Assembly (NCBI GenBank): GCA_913043235.1
Contig: CAJWLO010000004.1
Coordinates: forward strand, 18,351-82,350
Direction: 5' to 3'
From: an uncultured Fidelibacterota bacterium
GTDB taxonomy: Bacteria > Fidelibacterota > Marinisomatia > Marinisomatales > UBA1611
Length of the DNA: 64,000 nt
Position 1 is the stretch's first letter, and each line of letters begins with the position of its first letter. Position numbers and translations under genes: made by a program. Shown here piece after piece: positions 50,301 through 56,269 of the stretch. The notes below the pieces were generated by a model. The model saw nothing but the letters and a program-made list of their open reading frames with translations, was not told the origin of the DNA and did not search any database.

Positions 50301-51624
50301 CCAATGCACCATTACGGTATAATTTTACTTCGGAACCATCGTAGGTAGCAGCGATATGGCTCCATTGCCCCACAGGCATTTGTGATCCCGCCATACTACC
50401 GTAATTAATTTGGTTGGTAGTAGTTTTCAGGAAAAATCTCCAGCCGGTTAAATAGAATGAGAAACCGAAACCAGCTTGGGTACCACCAGCATCCATGGCA
50501 TAGCTTAAAAAACCATCATAATCAACAGGAGCTACCTCAGGCTTGACCCATGATTCGATTGTAATAGCATTGGTTACTTGATATGCGGCCAACCCTGGGA
50601 TCGAAACTTCATCATTGCTGCCATCAAACTGCAAACTATTGCCTTGATAATAATTAAAACTTGCCACCGCTGAATCCTGCGGAACATTTACTTCTAACCC
50701 AATAGCTGTATTGGTGCTGTTCCAGATGTTTGGCGCTACCGTCCCGCCGGTACTGGTTACAGCGCCGACCGTAAAAGAAGGCGGGTCAGAGTTATCAACT
50801 ATTACTTTGCTGTTATCAGTGGTCTGTTTTACGGTTTTACCATCAATCCCATTAGAACCCGTGAAATCAATCGTAAACTGAATTGGTCCATCGGGATCAG
50901 AATTTTCTACCGTATACGAAGCAACCCAGTTCGTACCACTCGTATTACTTACACTACAAGCATTGCCATTGATCTGTACATAAGGATCCCCGGAAAAATC
51001 TGAATTTGCTGTAAAATTCAGTGAAACATCCGTTCCAGCAGTAGCAGAGGTAGGATCTTCATTTGAAGATTCAATAGTAACACTGGTTAACTTAGGCAGT
51101 GCATAAAATTTAATATTATCTACAATCCAGCCATCAATAGCCCATGAGTTTGTACCATAAGCTGTCCAGCGAACCTGTAGGTTGCTACCATTAGAAATAT
51201 CTGCCGTAAATGATTCTGTACTGGTCCAAGGATTATTTTGTATTGTCAGACCGGGGCCAATGGCATAGCTCAATACATCAATCCAGCCAGCACCCCCGTT
51301 ATAGGAAATCCGCAATCCATTCAAATCGCCTTGACCATAAAAATCCAATGCAAAATAAAATTCGACAAGTACACCAGTATTATCCCCTACATCTATTAAT
51401 GGAGTGGTTGCACTTTGTTCAAAATTATACGCCTGAGGAGACCAGTTAAAAAGTGCAGCTGGTGGTGTATCATTACCTTCATAGCTGCTACTAACTTCCC
51501 AGTTCCCTTCGTGGAGCCATCCTGCAGGCCAACTCCCTCCACTAAAATTTTCTTCATACAAAATTTGGCCTGATATAAATGCAGGTAACCATACAGACAG
51601 AAACAATAAAAAATTCTTTTTCAT
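44353..51624 (-). CDS. Giant repeat surface protein with LamG, dockerin-like and sorting domains
   Basis: 2423 residues. Signal peptide (MKKNFLLFLSVWLPAFISG), a choice-of-anchor-type jellyroll (about 20-175), ten Ig-like modules of roughly 90-115 residues (motif SNN...AKVGDTVT...DxAGN...VxFDxTxP), and three larger STGGTV/WNSTN modules. One LamG domain (about 325-535, SLQFDGSNDEVSIPG...GYWRIDEGSG) interrupts the first of the latter. A dockerin-like motif lies at about 2140-2200, then a Por/FlgD-like C-terminal sorting domain (YPNPFNAQTVIKYDLPKASP). Last gene of a five-gene operon, overlapping the cohesin-like lipoprotein by ATGA. Likely an adhesin or surface-layer fibre; ligand unknown. Confidence 0.88.
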   Translation of the reverse strand: MKKNFLLFLSVWLPAFISGQILYEENFSGGSWPAGWLHEGNWEVSSSYEGNDTPPAALFNWSPQAYNFEQSATTPLIDVGDNTGVLVEFYFALDFYGQGDLNGLRISYNGGAGWIDVLSYAIGPGLTIQNNPWTSTESFTADISNGSNLQVRWTAYGTNSWAIDGWIVDNIKFYALPKLTSVTIESSNEDPTSATAGTDVSLNFTANSDFSGDPYVQINGNACSVSNTSGTNWVASYTVENSDPDGPIQFTIDFTGSNGIDGKTVKQTTDNSKVIVDNSDPPSFTVGAVTSTGGTVAPNIWNSTNTAIGLEVNVPQDSAVASFNYYQGNSLQFDGSNDEVSIPGLAAYQVTNAITIESWVKPEVAPVDYDGFLSYAMDAGGTQAGFGFSFYLTGWRFFLKTTTNQINYGSMAGSQMPVGQWSHIAATYDGSEVKLYRNGALVDSADAMGDVKWSGAPAEMVLGNFPKDGTGHFFQGGIDEVRLWNVVRTKDQIKASREINLTGEEAGLIGYWRIDEGSGPSTADSTATANHATINGASWSTLDSPIEFQTPIYDTGVIVGSAYQLRGRIGTNDFAPFGEKDTITTADFNSGTKVVTAPESVFEALTGFAHGDTAQLSALLFDVAGNFSLGDTSTTNTAIDLQANNPNPVSITSNNTFPHLAKTGDVITIALTYDEDVDLPAVTVGGNAADETDLGGEQFEATYTFSGSETEGNINYIAISTNDYLGNPGTYNGGAVGAGSSTVRYDRTLPELSPVSIISNNSDTEWAKVGDTVTISATVSEALINNTVTVVTQSATTTNINTSQFKSIYAFTDTDPEGIVAFEIAFTDSAGNNGTNVVGTTNSSKVTFDRTPPTDFTVGAIVSTGGNVVENSWNSTNTGLNVNIPIVANDTTLENGTVQLRAKAGNNAFTAIGNASNITSSELGSDKLMSLSAGEVEALAGFAEEDSIYIKAVITDRPGNETEGSISSDRLVIDQVLPVVNTVSYASNFSDTTLAAVGHIITITFTTEPLLQVPTITVSGNAGSVASVSGDSSWAGTYTMQDGDAEGVIAFTINGLVDLRGNPADGFTQTTDNTVVTFDNTKPTLDPVTIISSNLDPAWAKVGDTVTVIFTGAELLTNQTVTIATQTAEVTDLGSEQYSGRYVMADSDNDEGIINFEILVTDSVGLVSDTVANTTNMSQVIFDKTAPTLTLVHIESNNANNTVIAIGGDEVYLSFTPAEPIISDSITVTISGQVSVPTLSGDTYTATITLDGTEPSGILSYTIDFVDRAGNPGVQVISPTDESFVNHDTGPPEVVSTGIYSSNTDSSWAKVGDTVFVQFTANEPLNNCTIIIDGSNSIVSNPSSTTYMGYIVMSESNDEQCIPFTVSYADLGGLTGPDADTTTNGSQVCFDKTPPVISTVSMRSNNVYGDSLAKTGDTDTLTFSISEASRSLAVSLAGANKIPAQSVLDFLTTHTFDGSETEGWVPFSLFMTDSAGNESGTVTTTNDGSQVRFDRTVPTCLNILFYSSNANDTSLCITGDTIFVEYTPSELLRPDPIITIAGNPSAEIVDQNGSFLANYEMTGAEEEGYLSYTIIFEDWVGNSGVPIDTTHGTNSGYVLFDQSPPADFSIDTVFSKGGTIEQNYWNSSNDTVIVSVPIAQDDESLIDGICQLQTSINNGPFINAGHAVTITSSGMLNIDMSRGIFVALDGYAEGADVQFTAQILDRAGNTTTGTAHETLIHIDETAPDLSDVLLTSNNEFGSYWTKRGDQGNLSFTSSEGLKNPVSILNADTLSLVSSNLGMNWTATREFIDNDPEGQQTFAITYRDTAGNFGDTISTTSNGVGIILDKTEPILSALLVGTDSLDLDYSNQSDSLWVYWDHEDGFSGIRDGFVSLGSDSVVTDIVAWSSSGGENKKGLGSLSLANDNDYFIGVFVEDSAGNHSDTLWGDGIYIDLARPDTGFIVDGQWIMDADYTPDSTSLKYTWSGFSDNTEIDYYQLAIGTGNDTTNILNWFSTDSTDSITIRNLSLVQDTLYFTYIRAVDLATNVSFIPRTDGVYFDNTEPFITSFTPDVNDSSGFLSVLKGDTITIKFNRPIYSYKLAVNSNVDTQFMSTNTYADSIISILWQDTLSSYDTITVFIDSAFAINTLYVADTLQFFSRLWGDMDNDYDITVADILAFNSNWPDTDLGPYLGEPPHVRPQPDNQADMEDLKAFAKMWQWRYHDLDFDTTLLAARIWGFQNLKVIGRTLKFYQPSGLKMGEILIGETNLDLARFQMRDQKPGTFLFTAQDTVSQIKLFSMADHIGLDTAITIQLPSTNDEYFNAKIQYRFMNENKEVIISGMESISMELYPEKFTVHANYPNPFNAQTVIKYDLPKASPISIRIYDLMGRTIKTIDQNIMKPGKHQFTWYGRDATLKPVSSGVYFIRLQAGEEARIQKMLLLK
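45018..45207 (-). other. Dockerin-like double loop in the giant protein
   Basis: GDMDNDYDITVADILAFNSNW fits the dockerin/F-hand calcium loop (acids at positions 1, 3, 5, 7 and 12). A second, degenerate copy ADMEDLKAFAKMW aligns with it through D-[IL]-x-A-F-x3-W. The motif sits just before the C-terminal sorting part. Confidence 0.65.
46140..49700 (-). repeat. Array of Ig-like repeat modules in the giant protein
   Basis: Nine of the ten SNN/AKVGD-type modules lie here, with two of the STGGTV/WNSTN-type modules between them; the remaining copy of each type is further upstream (about 49750-51090). Copies share motif order but have diverged at DNA level, so this is an old protein repeat rather than a recent tandem duplication. 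Confidence 0.75.
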
Positions 51625-52175
51625 TGAATAACAACCTCTGCTGTACGCTCACCATTTAGTCCAATAATATGGTCAGCGTTATCAATGATCTGACAGTTTT
51701 CCAGATCATACTTAATCGTTGTTGTACCAGTGGAAAGAGGTTGAAAAATAATATCTGCCAAGTGGCCAGTACCTTCGATACTAATCTTCAACGTATCCAG
51801 GAAATAGGCAAATAGCTCTATATTCCCAGGTGCATCATTGTTGTATACAAATAGTGGATTTGCTCTACTGGTATCAGTAATAAATAGACCCGGTTTTAGA
51901 GTATCCAACTCCAGAACTTCTGCATCATAATTGATTACCACCTGTACCCCTGTAAAAGGTGCAGTAGAATCGGATTTGAATACAATAAATGATTCCACCT
52001 TAACAGAATCATTTATTGTTTTTTCTTGGGTTTTGGGATAAAAAACTAGGGAAGGCAGAGCAGTAGCGTAATCCGCTTCATGATCAACGGGATTATCAAG
52101 TTCCTTTTTGTGAATCGTACAGGACCAGAAAAAAAGCCCCAACATGAAGATAGAATAGAGGAAGAATTTTTTCAT
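51621..52175 (-). CDS. Cohesin-like lipoprotein
   Basis: 184 residues. Lipobox ends at Cys in LFFWSCTIHK, so it is likely lipid-anchored, possibly in the outer membrane. The rest resembles a cohesin beta-sandwich: SVKVESFIVFKSDSTAPFTG, VVINYDAEVLELDTLKPG, HLADIIFQPLSTGTTTIKYD. Cohesins bind dockerins, and the directly downstream gene encodes a protein with a dockerin-like motif, overlapping by four bases (ATGA). The fold is inferred from sequence pattern; a generic adhesion sandwich is the alternative. Confidence 0.72.
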   Translation of the reverse strand: MKKFFLYSIFMLGLFFWSCTIHKKELDNPVDHEADYATALPSLVFYPKTQEKTINDSVKVESFIVFKSDSTAPFTGVQVVINYDAEVLELDTLKPGLFITDTSRANPLFVYNNDAPGNIELFAYFLDTLKISIEGTGHLADIIFQPLSTGTTTIKYDLENCQIIDNADHIIGLNGERTAEVVIQ

Positions 52176-52178
52176 GCT

Positions 52179-53081
52179 TCATTCCACATTTACCGTTCTA
52201 GTACTATCCCATTCCCGATATATTTCTTGGAAAGGTCTGGGACCTACTATCCAAGCATGGACACTATTAGACAGCCAGACAGTTCCAGTCATAGATGCAA
52301 AAGCAATCATTAGATTATTATAGCGTACATGCTTGGCATGTTCAGTAATAGCAAGCGCTCTATATCGGGCTATCTCTTTCTCATCATCTGTACTATTGTA
52401 ATCTTTCTGATACTGTAGAAAATTCTTGGAAGCCGTATTATAGTTTAGAAAACTAAGCAAAATACCAACACTTAAAGATGATTCCAATCCTGCCCAGAAT
52501 GCTGCAGAAAGTTTTTTCCCCGAGTACATTTGGCCCCAACCGGGTACAGCCAAGCTACGCATGGCAGCACCCATAGGTGTTTTTTCATAGGTTATATTAT
52601 CTGGATCCAAAAAAAGAATAGATTCCCTGTTTTCAATCCACCCTGGATAAACAATATTCATAATCTCTCCAACCCACAGGTTTAGCTCATTCATCTGTCC
52701 TTTAGTGTAATCGAGTAAATCGAGTTTACGCCGTAGGATGAGCCCGCCGGAGCGGGTGCTGAAAATCTGACCTTCCAGGTAAAACCGTTCATCCTGATTA
52801 CGAATTTGATTATAAATGATATAATCAACGTCATATTCGTTCCCCACCATCTTGACCAGACCCATCCTACTGGCAGCCGGGTATTGCTCCACATCTAGAT
52901 CTGTAATCAATTTTTCTATGGGTTCCCTGAATTGAAACTCTGATCCGCTAAAATTTTCTTCAAGAGTAGAACTTAATTCAGGGATTTGGTTTTCAAACTG
53001 GTTCAACATCAAGATCGTCTTACCCTGATCTCCTGCTAGCAATGTTTGTGACATAAGGGCCACAAGGAACAATTTTTTCAT
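52179..53081 (-). CDS. DUF5683-like membrane protein with exported N-domain
   Basis: 300 residues with a signal peptide (MKKLFLVALMSQTLLAG). An N-terminal alpha/beta domain (YDVDYIIYNQIRNQDERFYLEGQIFS) resembles the curli-assembly or TolB-like N-domain type. A DUF5683-like part follows (MRSLAVPGWGQMYSGKKLSAAF, then two membrane helices). It is three bases from the cohesin-like gene and two from the PEGA gene. Probably a membrane or assembly partner of the surface protein; this is positional inference. Confidence 0.72.
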   Translation of the reverse strand: MKKLFLVALMSQTLLAGDQGKTILMLNQFENQIPELSSTLEENFSGSEFQFREPIEKLITDLDVEQYPAASRMGLVKMVGNEYDVDYIIYNQIRNQDERFYLEGQIFSTRSGGLILRRKLDLLDYTKGQMNELNLWVGEIMNIVYPGWIENRESILFLDPDNITYEKTPMGAAMRSLAVPGWGQMYSGKKLSAAFWAGLESSLSVGILLSFLNYNTASKNFLQYQKDYNSTDDEKEIARYRALAITEHAKHVRYNNLMIAFASMTGTVWLSNSVHAWIVGPRPFQEIYREWDSTRTVNVE

Positions 53082-53083
53082 TT

Positions 53084-53569
53084 TCAGCCAGACAATTTTT
53101 TCTTAAGAAAATATTTGAAGTGTTTTGGTTGGTCAGCCAGGATAGTCTGTTCATCTACGATCTTGTCCTTTTTGTATACACGGAGAAGATGCTCTCCTGC
53201 CTCCAATTCTATGCGGATCTTTTTGTCACTCCACTGGTGTTCTTTATTCAATTCGAAAGTTAATCCTTCTTCCTCAGTTGTGAATTTTATTTTATAAATG
53301 GGATTTAAGTAAAAATCCAGGTTGACTGCTTTTGCTGGATTCACTATAAGAGAATAGGTCAGAGATGCGTAGCCTTTTTTAGTAAGTTCAAAGTCATGGT
53401 GTCCAGGAGAAATTTCCTGACCTAGAATGGGGGTTTCCCCAATGGGGACACCGTCCAAAAAAACTTCCACTTGTCGGGGAATGGCATTGACATTGAGCTT
53501 CACCTGGGCATGCAGAAAATTTCCAGGAAGAACCAGAAAACACAAAATGATTTTATTCAATGGATTCAT
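53084..53569 (-). CDS. PEGA-domain exported protein
   Basis: 161 residues with a signal peptide (LNKIILCFLVLPGNFLHAQ). A PEGA domain is clear (LNVNAIPRQVEVFLDGVPIG...ISPGHHDFELTKKGY), followed by a second beta unit (GEHLLRVYKKDKIVDEQTIL). PEGA domains occur in surface-layer and envelope proteins. It overlaps the preceding SH3-like lipoprotein gene by 17 bases, showing tight coupling. Confidence 0.8.
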   Translation of the reverse strand: MNPLNKIILCFLVLPGNFLHAQVKLNVNAIPRQVEVFLDGVPIGETPILGQEISPGHHDFELTKKGYASLTYSLIVNPAKAVNLDFYLNPIYKIKFTTEEEGLTFELNKEHQWSDKKIRIELEAGEHLLRVYKKDKIVDEQTILADQPKHFKYFLKKKLSG

Positions 53570-54539
53570 TATTATTACCTTTAGAAAAAATATTTTCCAG
53601 TTGCATAAGAGACAGGTCTTCTTTTACAATCCAGCCATCAAAAACAACCAGTTTCCCATTTTGGAGCAATACTTCAATATCCCCAAAATATTCCCCCCTA
53701 GTAGTCCGTTTCACAGATACAGATTCTCCTTTATCAAGAAGAAATTTGGTTTCGGAGCCCACGTCCGGTTTTTCCCTAAAATGAACATATTTTTTATTGG
53801 TCAAATAAATAGGCTCTTCCAGTGTTTTACTGGGCCCAATGTTCACATTCTGATATATTCCTTTGGTATTACTATAATCCAGTTTCTGCCGAAAAGGCTT
53901 AAAAATCAGGTTGGTTCCAGCTACCAATTCAATATTTGGTGATTTCATAAATTCACCAGGTATACCCATTTCAAATATACCATTTTCATCCGATTTTGTC
54001 GTAGCCAAAGTAGCCGGGAATACTTGGACGGAAAGATCCACGCCGGCTAGAACACTATCGTTCTGGGCCAACGTGACAACTCCCTGTACGAGTAATGGTT
54101 TAAAATCTACTGCTTTCTCCGGTAGGTCAATGCGGCCGGCTCCCAAGCCTTTGAAAGGAATGTAGAAAGTCCGGAAATCATAATCCTGAGGCATAACCTT
54201 GATCAGATTCGTGGAATCTTCCACATCGAGGACTCCATGGGGTAGAAATAGAACTATCTCATCCAAAGGACCCTGCATAACAGAGATCAGGGGAAATGTT
54301 GTATCCCCCCCGGCATAAACCTGAAAAGCAATTTGTTCCGGTCGGTACCGAGGGTAAAATAGAGGCAGGTGTATTTCTATCTCACCGTAATCGTAAGTGA
54401 CCGAAATCAGGGGCTGCCGATCATTATAAATAACATCGGTGTACCGAGGTATAATAAACATGGAACAACCACTTGCAAAAATAGAAAGCAGTATAATTGC
54501 CATGTAGCTGGAGTCTTTTATTTTCTTTAAAATTTTCAT
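53553..54539 (-). CDS. Lipoprotein with carboxypeptidase-regulatory-like and SH3-like domains
   Basis: Start chosen at 54539 (MKILKKIKDSSYMAIILLSIFASGC), because the track start at 54590 puts 17 extra residues before a good lipoprotein signal; Cys in FASGC is the lipidation site. About 328 residues. A middle part looks like a carboxypeptidase-regulatory beta-sandwich (GVVTLAQNDSVLAGVDLSV...DENGIFEMGIPG) and the end like a bacterial SH3 domain (YVHFREKPDVGSETKFLLDKG). First gene of the five-gene surface operon. Confidence 0.75.
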   Translation of the reverse strand: MKILKKIKDSSYMAIILLSIFASGCSMFIIPRYTDVIYNDRQPLISVTYDYGEIEIHLPLFYPRYRPEQIAFQVYAGGDTTFPLISVMQGPLDEIVLFLPHGVLDVEDSTNLIKVMPQDYDFRTFYIPFKGLGAGRIDLPEKAVDFKPLLVQGVVTLAQNDSVLAGVDLSVQVFPATLATTKSDENGIFEMGIPGEFMKSPNIELVAGTNLIFKPFRQKLDYSNTKGIYQNVNIGPSKTLEEPIYLTNKKYVHFREKPDVGSETKFLLDKGESVSVKRTTRGEYFGDIEVLLQNGKLVVFDGWIVKEDLSLMQLENIFSKGNNNESIE

Positions 54540-54800
54540 TCCATGGAATTTAGGGTAGGTTGGACCATTATTACCCAGACAGATCAACAAATTTCTTTAT
54601 TATTAACCAAGCTACCCGGTTCTTAACTATATTACAATAAGATTGGGTTATTGATGGTTCATTTTTAAGAATGAAAAATCACATGGCCAAGTAAAAAACG
54701 GAATCATTAAAAATAGAAATTTTACCTTTTTTAATAGAGTATTGTCATTCTTTATGTCATTTTCATCTTTTCCAGGAGAAAGTAAATTCACAACAACCCC

Positions 54801-55349
54801 GTGATGACAGACACAGAGCAATATCTCTTGGAAAAAGTTAAAGGCGGAGATAAATCCGCTTTCCAGAAACTTTTTTATAACTATCATGACTCCCTATTCC
54901 GGTTTGTAGCCTACCGGGTCAAGGACGAAGACTTGGCTGATGATATTACTCAGGAAACGTTTCTTCGGGTCTGGAAAACACGCAGTTCCATGCAACCAAA
55001 AAAGTCATTCTTTTCCCTAATAGCCCGCATCAGTTCCAATCTCTGTTACGATCATTTCCGCCACGTGGAGGTCCGCCATCGGCATGAAGATTCTATACCA
55101 GATTATGGTGGGTTCGATACCCTTGAACCGGAGATGATAAACCAGGGACAGGCATTCCAAAAGGAAATCCAGCGGGTGGTAAATAAAAAACTCCCTGACA
55201 AATGTCGCAATATTTTTATCCTCAGCCGTATCGAAGGAAAATCAAATTTGGAAATTGCAAAACTTCTGGACCTCAGCATTCGCACTGTAGAAAACCAGAT
55301 CTACCGGGCCATAAAAATTCTAAAAAATAATCTAACCAATTATCTGTGA
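54801..55349 (+). CDS. ECF RNA polymerase sigma factor (FecI-like)
   Basis: 182 residues. Region 2 FRFVAYRVKDEDLADDITQETFLRVW and region 4 SRIEGKSNLEIAKLLDLSIRTVENQIYRAIKIL are clear. GTG (54801) and ATG (54804) both give the same frame. It overlaps the FecR gene by four bases and is divergent from the surface operon, separated by a 261-base AT-rich region. Directs transcription of its regulon, probably including the receptor downstream. Confidence 0.93.
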   Translation: MMTDTEQYLLEKVKGGDKSAFQKLFYNYHDSLFRFVAYRVKDEDLADDITQETFLRVWKTRSSMQPKKSFFSLIARISSNLCYDHFRHVEVRHRHEDSIPDYGGFDTLEPEMINQGQAFQKEIQRVVNKKLPDKCRNIFILSRIEGKSNLEIAKLLDLSIRTVENQIYRAIKILKNNLTNYL

Positions 55350-56269
55350 GTATTTTTTACAAAAAAGACGTTAATATCCTACAAATGCGAAAATTGAACA
55401 AAATTGAAAAACTGATCTGGGAAAAAAGTGTTATTGCTGACCTACCCCGGACACCTGAAGTTGATGACGCCTGGATGCGACTCGAGCAGCGAATGGTCAT
55501 TGCAGATACAGATCCTGACATTAACAAAAACCAAGACCAACTATTTTCTTCAACTCCAATACTGAGATGGAAGCCCCGTCTAGCAAGCATTGTTTCCATG
55601 ACTCTTGTCACATTGGTTTTTCTGCCCATTGTTTATCAGATCTTCACCACAGAATCAATACTTACCCAGACCGGTAAAACTGAAACTGTAATTCTCAAGG
55701 ACGGGTCATCTGTGACTCTCAATTCTGGAAGTGAACTTAAATACAAAACAGATTTTAATAGTGATCATCGCAATATTACCCTAAGCGGTGAAGCTTTCTT
55801 TGAGGTTCAGCCAGGCCTTTATCCTTTTGTAATTCACACAGATCATGGCGAGGTGAAAGTTTTGGGAACAACATTTAACGTTCATGTGCGACCTTACCGA
55901 TTTGAAGTGGGCGTAAATAAAGGAATTGTTCAGATTTCCAATCAAGCTAAGTCCATCATTCTAACCCATGGTCAAAGGATAGATATTAAACCTTCAGATA
56001 CACACCTTGGTCCAGCAATTGAAGCTTATCGTAACTATCCAGACTGGATCCATAATAAAATAGTTTGTGAGCAAGCACCCTTATGGGAAGTTTGCGATGA
56101 GATTAAGCGGATATTTGATATTTCTTTTACCTTTTCTGATCCATCTCTTGCAGATGTAACCGTTACAGGTGTACTGGATGCGAGTGATTTAAATTCAGTA
56201 TTGAGCACTATTTCCCTATTGACTCAGCATGAGTTTAAATTTGATGGTGAAACGTGCACGATCCTCTAG
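55346..56269 (+). CDS. FecR-family anti-sigma factor
   Basis: 307 residues from a GTG overlapping the sigma stop (GTGA); an ATG at 55385 is an alternative. A cytoplasmic N-part binding sigma is followed by a membrane helix (SIVSMTLVTLVFLPIVYQIF, about 80), the FecR domain (VILKDGSSVTLNSGSELKY; GEVKVLGTTFNVHVRP), and a C-terminal DUF4974 domain (PLWEVCDEIKRIFDISFTF). It holds the sigma factor until the receptor signals. Overlaps the receptor gene. Confidence 0.9.
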   Translation: MSIFYKKDVNILQMRKLNKIEKLIWEKSVIADLPRTPEVDDAWMRLEQRMVIADTDPDINKNQDQLFSSTPILRWKPRLASIVSMTLVTLVFLPIVYQIFTTESILTQTGKTETVILKDGSSVTLNSGSELKYKTDFNSDHRNITLSGEAFFEVQPGLYPFVIHTDHGEVKVLGTTFNVHVRPYRFEVGVNKGIVQISNQAKSIILTHGQRIDIKPSDTHLGPAIEAYRNYPDWIHNKIVCEQAPLWEVCDEIKRIFDISFTFSDPSLADVTVTGVLDASDLNSVLSTISLLTQHEFKFDGETCTIL

